Assembly (NCBI GenBank): GCA_017627975.1
Contig: JAGAFT010000084.1
Span: forward strand, 1 to 22,641
Length of the DNA stretch: 22,641 bases
Direction of reading: 5' to 3'
Source: Oscillospiraceae bacterium
GTDB lineage: Bacteria > Bacillota_A > Clostridia > Oscillospirales > Oscillospiraceae
A program made the translations under genes and the position numbers. Shown piece after piece: positions 1 to 10,054 of this stretch. Under the pieces are notes generated by a model. It was not told where the DNA came from. It saw only the letters and a list, made by a program, of their open reading frames with translations, and did no database searches. Each line of letters opens with the position of its first letter. Positions within the stretch are counted from its first letter, which is position 1.

Positions 1-418
1 GCACATCCGCCGCGCTGTGGCCCCGGCCGGACGCCCGGAGGACCGGCTCCTGCATGGACTGTGCCCCGAGTTCCACGGTTCCCACACCGTAGCGCTTCAG
101 CCGCTCCAGGATCTCCGCTGTGACGGCATCCGGCCGTGTGGAGAGGCGAATGGAAGAAACCGCGCCGCAGTCCATGGCGCGGTTTGCCGCTTCGAGATAG
201 CGCAGCTGCTGCGTCTCCGGGATCGCGGTAAAGCTTCCGCCGTAGAAGGCGAGCTCATAGGCTGCCCCCTGCGGCGGGTTTTCTGTCAGGCTGTTCAATT
301 GCCGCAGTGCTTCTTCCGCCGCGGCGCCCGTGATCTCATGCTGGTTGCAGAACACGCAGGCGTGCATGCAGCCGAGGTGCGGGATGAAGACGGGATAGAT
401 CCGGTTCCTGGCGCTCAT
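1..418 (-). CDS. Radical SAM protein, Elp3-like (3' part lies outside the window)
   Basis: The first 139 residues are visible; the gene runs off the window start. The N-terminus carries the CX3CX2C iron-sulfur motif of radical SAM enzymes (C17, C21, C24, in GCMHACVFC), followed by a YGGSFT segment near residues 63-68 and then an STRPD segment. This arrangement matches the Elp3-like (COG1243) radical SAM proteins that often lie next to rnc in Clostridia. Such enzymes cleave S-adenosylmethionine to a 5'-deoxyadenosyl radical. The true Elp3 reaction modifies wobble uridine, but whether this protein has an acetyltransferase domain cannot be seen here, so the substrate is unknown. The ATG at 418-416 overlaps the rnc stop codon as ATGA, which implies translational coupling. 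Family call firm, exact function open. Confidence 0.85.
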   Translation of the reverse strand, partial: MSARNRIYPVFIPHLGCMHACVFCNQHEITGAAAEEALRQLNSLTENPPQGAAYELAFYGGSFTAIPETQQLRYLEAANRAMDCGAVSSIRLSTRPDAVTAEILERLKRYGVGTVELGAQSMQEPVLRASGRGHSAADV

Positions 419-1092
419 GGCTGCAGTCTGCGGAGCGCGGAGCCCGCGGCGGCCTGTTCGGCCTCCTTCTTCGTATGGCCCTCGCCTTCGCCGGAGAGGA
501 CGCCGTTGACATACACCGCACAGGTAAAGTGCTTGTCATGGTCCGGTCCGCTCTCCCCCGTCATCTCATAGCGGATGCTGCTTCCGGTCACCTGCTGAAC
601 AAGTTCCTGGAGCTCCGTCTTGTTGTCACGGCTCCGGCTGCGGATCTGTTCCTCCGCCTGATTCAGGACCCGGCTGCGGATAAAGGTCTCTGCCGCCGCC
701 ATCCCGCCGTCCAGGTAGATCGCGGCGATAACCGCCTCCACCATGTCGGCAAGGATGCTCGGCCGCTCGCGGCCTCTGGATTTCTCCTCACCTTTCCCGA
801 GGCGCATCCACCGGCCGAAGCCCAGCTCCGTCGCAACCCGGTGCAGGCTCTCCTCGCAGACCAGCTCCGCACGGATGCGGGTCATTTTCCCTTCCGGCAG
901 CGCCGGTTCCCAGCGATAGAGAAGCTCCGCCGTCACCATTCCGAGGATAGAGTCGCCCAGGAATTCCAGGCGTTCATAGCACTCCGGGTGCTCCCGCGGG
1001 TGCTCGTTGACATAGGAGCTGTGGGTCAGCGCCGTCTCCAGGAGCTTCCGATTCTGAAACTGATATCCGATTTTCTCTTCCAGTTGCTGCAC
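415..1092 (-). CDS. rnc: Ribonuclease III
   Basis: This 225-residue protein is a double-strand-specific endoribonuclease that processes rRNA precursors and structured mRNAs in the cytoplasm. The catalytic domain occupies about residues 1-150. It contains the family signature ERLEFLGDSIL with acidic residues E43 and D47, and a second acidic pair D116/E119 in ILADMVEA, so the metal site looks intact. A double-stranded RNA binding domain follows at about residues 157-224, ending in the KKEAEQAAA helix. Length is normal for the family. It starts 9 bases after the plsX stop and its stop overlaps the radical SAM start. In many Firmicutes acpP lies between plsX and rnc; here it does not. Confidence 0.97.
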   Translation of the reverse strand: MQQLEEKIGYQFQNRKLLETALTHSSYVNEHPREHPECYERLEFLGDSILGMVTAELLYRWEPALPEGKMTRIRAELVCEESLHRVATELGFGRWMRLGKGEEKSRGRERPSILADMVEAVIAAIYLDGGMAAAETFIRSRVLNQAEEQIRSRSRDNKTELQELVQQVTGSSIRYEMTGESGPDHDKHFTCAVYVNGVLSGEGEGHTKKEAEQAAAGSALRRLQP

Positions 1093-1101
1093 GGTTCTGT
1101 C

Positions 1102-2115
1102 TTACTCCGTTTTGAGTCTCATATAGTCGATGTTCGCCACGATATCGTCGATAAAGCCCGATTCGGCAAACTGCTTTGCCTGCCGGATCGCGGCGAAAAA
1201 GCTGTCCGCATTGGACGAGCCGTGGGCCTTGATCACCGGCTTCGAGACCCCGACCAGCGCGGTTCCGCCGACCTCATTCGGGTCCATGGAACGCTTCATC
1301 TCGGCGAGGTCGTTTTTCAGCACCGCCGCCGCCAGCTTGTTCTTCGTGCTCTTGTAGAAGGTCCCCTTCAGCGCCTTCATGATATACTTGATGGTGCCTT
1401 CCGTGGTCTTGAGCATGACGTTGCCCGTAAAGCCGTCCGTCACCACCACGTCCGCCTCACCGGTGAAGACGCCGGTGCCTTCCACGTTCCCGACAAAGCG
1501 GATCCGCCCCTCGTCATGGGCCTTTTTCAACAGGGCAAAGGCCTGATGCTGAAGCTCGCCGCCCTTGGTGTCCTCCGTCCCGACATTCAGCAGGCCGATC
1601 CGGGGATTCGGGATATTCATCAGCTTCTTGGCATAGAAGCTTCCCATGAAGGCAAACTGCAGAAGATACTCCGCCGTACACTCCACATTGGCGCCGCAGT
1701 CGATGAGCATGACGCCGTGCTCTCCCGCGGGGAGCACCGGGGCAAGCGCGGCGCGGCGAATCCCGTGGATTCGCTTGACCGTGAGGGTTGCGCCGGTGAG
1801 CAGTGCGCCGGTACTGCCGGCGGAGACCACCGCGTCTCCTTCCCCGTCCTTGAGCATGCGCAGCGCCACCGCCATAGAGGAATCCTTTTTCCGGCGCGTT
1901 GCCGTACTGGGATCATCCTCCATGGTGATCACTTCGCGGGCATCCACGATCCGGACGGCCTCCTTCTCGCTCCCGTCAAGGCAGGCGAGAATCGCTTCTT
2001 TCTGTCCGACCAGCGTGATGTCCAGGCCGAGCTCGCTCTTGGCACGCATTGCGCCTTTGACGATTTCCTGCGGGGCGTTGTCTCCGCCCATCGCGTCAAC
2101 GAGTATTCTCAACAT
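1102..2115 (-). CDS. plsX: Phosphate acyltransferase PlsX
   Basis: This 337-residue protein makes acyl-phosphate from acyl-ACP, the first step of phosphatidic acid synthesis in the PlsX/PlsY pathway, acting at the inner face of the membrane. It opens with LRILVDAMGGDNAP, the hallmark N-terminus of the family, and contains the conserved stretches LIDCGANVE, GLLNVGTED and DVVVTDGFTGNV. Length matches the family. The ATG at 2115-2113 has a strong AGGAGG upstream and lies inside the last codons of trmFO, a 20-base overlap, so the two are probably coupled. rnc follows after 9 bases. Confidence 0.97.
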   Translation of the reverse strand: MLRILVDAMGGDNAPQEIVKGAMRAKSELGLDITLVGQKEAILACLDGSEKEAVRIVDAREVITMEDDPSTATRRKKDSSMAVALRMLKDGEGDAVVSAGSTGALLTGATLTVKRIHGIRRAALAPVLPAGEHGVMLIDCGANVECTAEYLLQFAFMGSFYAKKLMNIPNPRIGLLNVGTEDTKGGELQHQAFALLKKAHDEGRIRFVGNVEGTGVFTGEADVVVTDGFTGNVMLKTTEGTIKYIMKALKGTFYKSTKNKLAAAVLKNDLAEMKRSMDPNEVGGTALVGVSKPVIKAHGSSNADSFFAAIRQAKQFAESGFIDDIVANIDYMRLKTE

Positions 2116-3465
2116 GGAAAACCTCCTTTTTCATCCGTTCTTCCAGAATGGCGAGAGAACGCCGGGAGATCTCGGCATTCTTGTTTCGTTTTCCCTTCAC
2201 CCGGTAGTCCAGGCTTTTGATGATTCCGAAGTTGATGTTCATCGGCTGAAAATCGCCGATGCTGCCCTGCGAGACATAGAGGCTGAGCGCCCCGATGGCC
2301 GTCTCCTGCGGGAAATCCACCGGTTCCAGTCCCAGGATCTCGGCCGCCGTTTCGATGCCCGTCAGCATGCCGGAGGCGGCAGACTCCACATAGCCCTCCA
2401 CGCCGGTCATCTGTCCGGCAAAGCGAATCCGCGGCTGTGATCTGAGTCGATAATACCGGTCCAGAAGGCCGGGGCTGTTCAGATAGGTGTTGCGGTGCAT
2501 GACGCCGTAGCGCACAAACTCCGCATTCCGCAGCGCCGGAATCATGGAAAAGACCCTCTTCTGCTCTCCCCACTTGAGGTGGGTTTGGAACCCGACCATG
2601 TTGAAGAGCGTGCCGTCGGTGTTGTCCTGCCGAAGCTGAACCACCGCGTAATCCTCTTTTCCGGTCCGCGGATTGCGCAGGCCCACCGGTTTCAGCGGGC
2701 CGTAGCGCAGGGTGTCCTCTCCGCGCCGTGCCATGACCTCCACCGGCATACAGCCCTCAAATACGCCCCCGTCGTCGAAGCCGTGTACCTCCGCTTCTTC
2801 GGCGGAGACAAGCTCCCGGACGAAGGCCGTGTACTCTTCCTTCGTCATCGGGCAGTTTACATAATCTGCTGTTCCCTTGTCATATCGGGAGGCAAAGTAG
2901 GCGTTTTCCATGTCGACGCTTTCCAGGGTCACAATCGGGGCCACCGCGTCGTAGAAATGCAGATCGAATTCCGGGCAAAGCCCCGTGATCTGCTCTGTAA
3001 TCGCGTCACTGCTGAGCGGTCCGGAGGCAATCACGGTGATGCCTTCCGGGATCCTGGTGATTTCTTTCCGGATGACCGTTACAAGCGGATGCTGCTCCAG
3101 GGCTTCGGTGATCTCCCGGGAGAAGGCGGTCCGGTCCACGGCCAGCGCACCGCCGGCGGCAACCTTGGTGTGGTCCGCCGCGCGCATCACCAGCGAATTC
3201 ATCCGCCGCATCTCGGCCTTCAGCAGGCCCACCGCGTTGGACAGTTCGTCGCTGCGCAGAGAATTGGAGCAGACCAGCTCCGCAAAGTCCGCCGTATGAT
3301 GTGCCGGTGTAAAGCGCTCGGGGCGCATTTCATAGAGCGTCACGGGGATTCCGCGCTCGGCAAGCTGCCAGGCGCATTCGCTCCCGGCCAGGCCCGCGCC
3401 GACCACCGTCACGGTCCCTGCGGTTCCAAGCGGGGTCCCACCGCCCGATTCCAGAATCGTATCGC

Positions 3466-3469
<4 letters not shown>
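2096..3469 (-). CDS. trmFO: Methylenetetrahydrofolate--tRNA (uracil-5-)-methyltransferase TrmFO
   Basis: This 457-residue flavoprotein uses methylenetetrahydrofolate and FAD to methylate U54 in the T loop of tRNA. The FAD-binding glycine motif GAGLAG is at residues 24-29. The conserved segments CSNSLRSDELSNAVG (C67) and FEGCMPVEVMARRG (C240) match the two cysteines implicated in catalysis in the family. The frame stays open upstream to 3733, but that stretch lies over the end of topA, reads as low-complexity charged sequence and has no family match. I therefore choose the ATG at 3469-3467, which overlaps the topA stop as ATGA and gives a normal family length. The end overlaps plsX by 20 bases. 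Confidence 0.96.
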
Positions 3470-5799
<2,330 letters not shown>

Positions 5800-5811
5800 T
5801 CCTTCTCTTCC

Positions 5812-7041
5812 TCACTTTTCTACTGTTATGTTCAGGGCAAATCTCCGGCCGGTTTCACGCCGGACAAAGCCCTTGATCTCCAGAACGGTCAGCTGCGCCA
5901 GCACCCGCGAGGTGCTGAGCCCTGTCCGTTCCGTGATATCGTCGATATGGGTTGACCCCGGGTCGATCGCGCTGATGATCTTCAGCTGATCCTCCGTCAG
6001 CACGGAGAGCCGTGCACGCAATGCCTGCTCCGCTGCATCCGCATTCTGCACGTCGGCAGAGGCAGGTACCGCAGGCTCGTCCCCGGGTGTTTCCCCTTCG
6101 CCTGTCTTTTCTGTACGCTCCGGTTCTTTCTCCGCACGATCTGTCCGCTCTTCGAGCTCCGGGTTCAAATCGATGCAGTCCGGATAGCGGAGGACATAGT
6201 CCTCCATCACCTCAGCGCCGCAGGTCACCAGCTTGGCGCCGTCCTTCAGAAGGGCCAGGGTTCCGACGGCATTTTCCGCATCGACATTCCCCGGTACGGC
6301 AAAAACATCCTTCCCCTGGTCGACCGCGTCGTTCACAAACAGGCGGGTGCCGCTCTTCTCCGGGGCCTCCACCACCACAACGCCGTCTGAGATTCCGGCC
6401 GCAATGCGGTTTCGCTCCCGGAAGAAGTGCCTGCTGCTCTCTTTTCCGGGCGGATACTCGCTGATCAGCGCGCCATCGCGGAGCAGGTCCCTGCCGATCT
6501 CCATCCGGCACAGCTCATGCGGCGTTCCCAGCACGCCGATACAGGGCTTATCCGCCCGCAGCGCCCCTCTGGCCGCGGCTTCATCCACGCCGGACGTCAG
6601 CAGGCTCACCACCGTGCCGCCGCAGCGGGAGATCTCATACGCCAGCCGCTCCCCCATTTTAACACCGTAGGGACTGGCTTTGCGCGTTCCGATCACCGAG
6701 ACTACGGGCAGCAGGTCAATCGGCGGAAGCACGCCTTTCACATAGAGGACGGCGGGCGGCACCGCGATCTGACGAAGCCGTTCCGGAAACTCCGGCGCAT
6801 CATAAGGGAGAACGGAAATCTCCTGTTCCTTGCACTGTTCCAGAACCTCATCCGCCCCCGTCAGGCTGCGGGCTTCCAGCAGCTCCGCCTCCTGGGGGGA
6901 AATGCCTCTTTTCTTCCGAAAGCTGCCTTCCTTCGAATGAAATGCCGCTTCCGCGTTCTCAAACATCCGCATCACCGCGGCACGCGCCTTCGGACTGATA
7001 TTCAGTTGTGACAGCCAGACCCAGTATCGGATGTTCTCCAT
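5812..7041 (-). CDS. dprA: DNA-processing protein DprA (divergent)
   Basis: In transformable bacteria DprA binds incoming single-stranded DNA and loads RecA. This 409-residue protein has a SAM/HhH-like N-terminal region (1-105), a Rossmann core (about 110-285) and a winged-helix C-terminal domain (about 345-405), separated by an acidic Glu/Pro-rich linker at about 293-340. Core motifs visible are VIGTRKASPYG (117-126), FRERNRIAAG (207-216), VVVVEAPEKSG (221-231) and FAVPGN (247-252). Several usually conserved motifs differ: GLARGID is LLTSGVD (147-153), and the YPxxN segment is absent. The start has AGGAGG eight bases upstream. It lies 3 bases after the RNA methyltransferase gene and 12 before topA, the usual clostridial dprA-topA order. 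Family certain, activity less so. Confidence 0.93.
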   Translation of the reverse strand: MENIRYWVWLSQLNISPKARAAVMRMFENAEAAFHSKEGSFRKKRGISPQEAELLEARSLTGADEVLEQCKEQEISVLPYDAPEFPERLRQIAVPPAVLYVKGVLPPIDLLPVVSVIGTRKASPYGVKMGERLAYEISRCGGTVVSLLTSGVDEAAARGALRADKPCIGVLGTPHELCRMEIGRDLLRDGALISEYPPGKESSRHFFRERNRIAAGISDGVVVVEAPEKSGTRLFVNDAVDQGKDVFAVPGNVDAENAVGTLALLKDGAKLVTCGAEVMEDYVLRYPDCIDLNPELEERTDRAEKEPERTEKTGEGETPGDEPAVPASADVQNADAAEQALRARLSVLTEDQLKIISAIDPGSTHIDDITERTGLSTSRVLAQLTVLEIKGFVRRETGRRFALNITVEK

Positions 7042-7044
7042 CTT

Positions 7045-7803
7045 TTATGCCTCCTGACGGCACATCTCCCACATGACGATCGCCGCGGCGATGCCCGCGT
7101 TCAGGGATTCCGCTTCCCCGCTCATGGGGATGATCAGTTCTCCGTCACACTGTCGGAGAAGGTCTTCGCTCAGGCCGTGGCCTTCACTTCCGATGGCGAC
7201 CGCCGAGCGCTCCAGATGAAGCTTGCGAAGGTCCTGTGCCCGCGGGCTCAGCGCAGCCCCGAAGAGCGGCAGCCCTTGGGCGCGGCAGGACGCGACCGCA
7301 TCCGCGCGCGTCATCCGCAGCACGTTCTGCCGAAAGACGGCCCCCATGCTCGCACGCACGGTTTTGGGGGCATACACGTCGGCACAGCCTTCCAGCAGGA
7401 TCAGCGCGTCTATGTCAAACGCATCGGCAGTCCGGAGGATCGTCCCGACGTTTCCGGGATCCTGAATCTCTTCCAGCAGAAGCACCCGCTTCGGCTCGCA
7501 AAGTACTGTTTCCGGCTTCATCCGGACGCTGAAGAGCGGTCCGGGGGAGTTTTTCAGGGGCGAAACGTAGTCAAACAGCTCCGCGGGAAGCAGGTATTCC
7601 TTTTCAAACGCGCCGTATCCGTCCGCTCTTTTCTCTCTCCAGGCGACATGACAGATCTCTGCGTTCGAGCGGAGCGCCTCCTGGAGGAGCTTCTCGCCGT
7701 CGCAGAGATACAGCCCGTTTTCCCGTCTGAAATCGGCATCCCGTGCCAGTTCCCGGAAGAAACGGACCGGGGCGCTCTGTCTGCTTCGCAGTTCTTCCGT
7801 CAT
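7045..7803 (-). CDS. TrmH/SpoU-family RNA 2'-O-methyltransferase
   Basis: This 252-residue SPOUT-class enzyme is expected to methylate ribose 2'-OH in rRNA or tRNA with S-adenosylmethionine. An N-terminal substrate-binding domain (about 5-100, with FRRENGLYLCDGEKLL) precedes the knotted catalytic domain. Motif 1 is DPGNVGTILRTA (115-126, with N118 and R124), motif 2 is AIGSEGHGLS (203-212) and motif 3 is IPMSGEAESLNAGIAAAI (225-242). All three look intact. The domain layout resembles RlmB and TsnR, but the target nucleotide cannot be read from sequence. The start is preceded only by a weak GAG, and asnA ends 4 bases upstream, so reinitiation coupling is likely. Confidence 0.93.
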   Translation of the reverse strand: MTEELRSRQSAPVRFFRELARDADFRRENGLYLCDGEKLLQEALRSNAEICHVAWREKRADGYGAFEKEYLLPAELFDYVSPLKNSPGPLFSVRMKPETVLCEPKRVLLLEEIQDPGNVGTILRTADAFDIDALILLEGCADVYAPKTVRASMGAVFRQNVLRMTRADAVASCRAQGLPLFGAALSPRAQDLRKLHLERSAVAIGSEGHGLSEDLLRQCDGELIIPMSGEAESLNAGIAAAIVMWEMCRQEA

Positions 7804-7807
7804 CCGC

Positions 7808-8824
7808 TCAGAGCAGCGCCACGCCGCGTTCTTCGCAGAGCTTCAGCGTCCGGTCGTCCCAGATCGAAGCCTGGACCTCGCCGATGTGCGCTTTGCCCAG
7901 CAGGAGCATGGACACACGGGACTGGCCGATGCCGCCGCCGATGGTAAGAGGCAGCTCTCCGTTCAGAAGCATTCTGTGATATGGGAGCGCTCTGCGCTCG
8001 TCGCAGCCGGCAAGACGCAGCTGGCGGTCCATCGACTCCGGATTCACGCGGATTCCCATGGAAGAGATCTCCATGGCGCAGTCCAGAACATCGTCATAGA
8101 AGAAGATGTCCCCGTTGAGGTCCCAGTCGTCATAGTCCGGGGCACGTCCGTCATGGCGCTGTCCGGAGCGGAGTTTGCCGCCGATGCCCATGATAAAGGC
8201 GGTGCGGTGTTCCTTGACCCAGGCGTTCTCCCGCTGTTTCGGTGTCAGATCGGGATAGAGATCCTCCAGTTCCTGGGTGGTCACGAAGGAGACGTCTCTC
8301 TTCAGCTTGCCAAGCACCTGCAGCTGGGGATAGATCGACTCGATGGTATCCTGGGTATCACAGATGGCGCTTACAATGTCCATGACCGTGAGTTTCAGGT
8401 AATCGGTATTCCGGTTTTCGGGAAGAATCACTTTCTCCCAGTCCCACTGGTCCACATAGACCGAGTGCAGGTTGTCAAGTTCGTCTTCATCGCGGCGGAT
8501 GGCGTTCATATCGGTGTAAAGGCCCTTTCCGGGGAAGAAGCCATAGCGCTTCAGGGCAAGACGCTTCCACTTGGCCAGAGACTGGACAACCTGGGCCTTG
8601 TGGTCGGGCGCATGCAGGATCTCGAAGCCGACCGGACGTTCATAGCCGTTGAGATTGTCGTTCAGGCCGGAGTTCTCCTCCACAAACAGTGGAGCGGAGA
8701 CCCGGTAGAGGTTCAGCAGCGCACCCAGCCGGTCTTCAAAGAGCCGGTGGATCAGGCTGATGGCTTTCTGGGTATCATACATGCCGAGGATGCTTTTATA
8801 GCCTTCGGGAATATAGACTTTCAT
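7808..8824 (-). CDS. asnA: Aspartate--ammonia ligase (asparagine synthetase A)
   Basis: This 338-residue cytoplasmic enzyme makes asparagine from aspartate, ammonia and ATP. It is related in fold to class II aminoacyl-tRNA synthetases. Recognisable family segments are the N-terminus IPEGYKSILGMYDTQKAI, LFVEENSGLNDNLNGYERPV, GKGLYTDMNAIRRDE, SVYVDQWDWEKVI and the C-terminal class II-like GGGIGQSRVSMLLLGKAHIG. Length is normal. It lies 17 bases after the DUF4364 gene and 4 before the RNA methyltransferase gene. No leader or attenuator is visible in front of it, so it probably depends on upstream transcription. Confident identification. Confidence 0.97.
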   Translation of the reverse strand: MKVYIPEGYKSILGMYDTQKAISLIHRLFEDRLGALLNLYRVSAPLFVEENSGLNDNLNGYERPVGFEILHAPDHKAQVVQSLAKWKRLALKRYGFFPGKGLYTDMNAIRRDEDELDNLHSVYVDQWDWEKVILPENRNTDYLKLTVMDIVSAICDTQDTIESIYPQLQVLGKLKRDVSFVTTQELEDLYPDLTPKQRENAWVKEHRTAFIMGIGGKLRSGQRHDGRAPDYDDWDLNGDIFFYDDVLDCAMEISSMGIRVNPESMDRQLRLAGCDERRALPYHRMLLNGELPLTIGGGIGQSRVSMLLLGKAHIGEVQASIWDDRTLKLCEERGVALL

Positions 8825-8841
8825 ATGCTTCCGGTTCCTTT

Positions 8842-9357
8842 TTATTCACTGAGAACAGCGATGATTTTTTGATAGGTTTCTTCGGCATTGCGCCGAAACT
8901 TTTTTTCAATGAGCTCGGCCTGTTCCTCATCCGCACACAGAATGCGCAGGTGCAGAATGTCGCTGATGCCGTCGTTCAGCACCAGTTCCGCCGTACAGCC
9001 GGCCTCGTTGGAGCTGTGCTGCACGGTGATGCAGTTGTTGCGGCTGATCACCGCCGCCTCCGCCTCGGCCGCCTTCTCCGCGTGCATTCTCACGCTGTAG
9101 GGCAGGCTGGTGTCCAGCGTCTCCGCCGTCTGCCTGCCGCGGGGCGTAATGCTGCAGAACCCGTCCTCCAGGGTCAGCTGACCGCTTTCCTTCAGTTCGT
9201 CCAGGCAGATGGTGAAGTCGAAGTAATTGACCACGCCGTCTTCCTGGCAGATCTGCATCAGGCGCTCCGTTTCAATCTCTCCGGGGAGCCGGCGGAGAAT
9301 GAACAGGATCAGGATCTTCAGGTCAAGGGGGCTGAATACGTATCCGATTTCGTCCAT
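8842..9357 (-). CDS. DUF4364 family protein
   Basis: This 171-residue cytoplasmic protein has no signal peptide or membrane segment. Residues 1-80 look like a winged-helix domain, with FSPLDLKILILFILRR, a predicted recognition helix near FDFTICLDELKESGQL and a wing at EDGFCSITPRGRQTAE. Residues 85-171 form a second alpha/beta domain. This layout matches DUF4364, a family common in Clostridia without an assigned function; a DNA-binding regulatory role is an inference from the winged helix. It lies between the beta-helix transferase (10-base gap) and asnA (17-base gap). The start has only a weak Shine-Dalgarno sequence. Confidence 0.85.
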   Translation of the reverse strand: MDEIGYVFSPLDLKILILFILRRLPGEIETERLMQICQEDGVVNYFDFTICLDELKESGQLTLEDGFCSITPRGRQTAETLDTSLPYSVRMHAEKAAEAEAAVISRNNCITVQHSSNEAGCTAELVLNDGISDILHLRILCADEEQAELIEKKFRRNAEETYQKIIAVLSE

Positions 9358-9367
9358 GGATGCCGCT

Positions 9368-10027
9368 TCAGTTCTTCAGGACGATGTCGACCTTGTCCTT
9401 GTAGATGCTGTTGGCGGGAATTACGCCGCGCACACAGGAGGTCGGATAGATGTTGCTGCAGCGGCCTACCACGGTTCCCGGATTCAGCACACTGTTGCAG
9501 CCCACCTCAACAAAGTCGCCCAGAATCGCACCGAACTTTTTGCGTCCTGTTTCGATGAATGCCCCGGGCTGCTTTACCACAACAAGGGTCTTGTCGCTCT
9601 TGACGTTGCTGGTGATGGAGCCGGCGCCCATGTGGGCCTTGTAGCCAAGCACCGAGTCACCGACATAATTATAGTGAGGGGTCTGGACGTTATCGAACAG
9701 GACCACGTTCTTCAGTTCGCAGGAGTTGCCGACCACCGCGTTTTTCCCGACGATGGCGCTGCCGCGGATAAATGCGCAGTGCCGGATCTCGGCGCCGTGG
9801 TCAATGATGCAGGGTGCGCCGATGTAGGCCGAGGGAAACACCTTCGCGTCGTTTGCGATCCAGATTCCCTCCGCCGGGTGGGCATATTCGTCTGCCGGCA
9901 GAGTCTCCCCAAGCTTCAGGATGAAGTCCTTGATCTCGTCCAGGACCTCCCAGGGATAGGTCTTGCCTTCAAACAGGTCAGCCGCAATCGTCTTGCTCAG
10001 ATCAAGCAGTTCGTCGATGGTAACCAT
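9368..10027 (-). CDS. Left-handed beta-helix (hexapeptide) nucleotidyl-sugar/acyltransferase-like protein
   Basis: This 219-residue protein has an N-terminal helical segment (1-50) and then hexapeptide repeats forming a left-handed parallel beta-helix (about 58-210), for example IGAPCIIDHGAEI, AIVGKNAVVG and MGAGSITSNVKSD. The segment YVGDSVLGYKAHMGAGSIT resembles the acetyltransferase half of GlmU, but the uridylyltransferase half is missing. Clostridial homologues are often labelled UDP-GlcNAc pyrophosphorylase, which this domain alone would not support. It directly follows glmM (27-base gap), whose product, glucosamine-1-phosphate, is the substrate of the GlmU acetyltransferase. A sugar-phosphate acetyltransferase role is plausible but inferred. 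GAGGAG lies about 10 bases before the ATG. Confidence 0.8.
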   Translation of the reverse strand: MVTIDELLDLSKTIAADLFEGKTYPWEVLDEIKDFILKLGETLPADEYAHPAEGIWIANDAKVFPSAYIGAPCIIDHGAEIRHCAFIRGSAIVGKNAVVGNSCELKNVVLFDNVQTPHYNYVGDSVLGYKAHMGAGSITSNVKSDKTLVVVKQPGAFIETGRKKFGAILGDFVEVGCNSVLNPGTVVGRCSNIYPTSCVRGVIPANSIYKDKVDIVLKN

Positions 10028-10054
10028 AGTCGTTTCTTCTCCTCTCCCGGATGC

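Noticed and set aside
475..2220. A 581-codon plus-strand open frame across rnc and plsX
   Set aside because: Both opposite-strand genes are certain by motif. The open frame is a by-product of high GC and codon bias.
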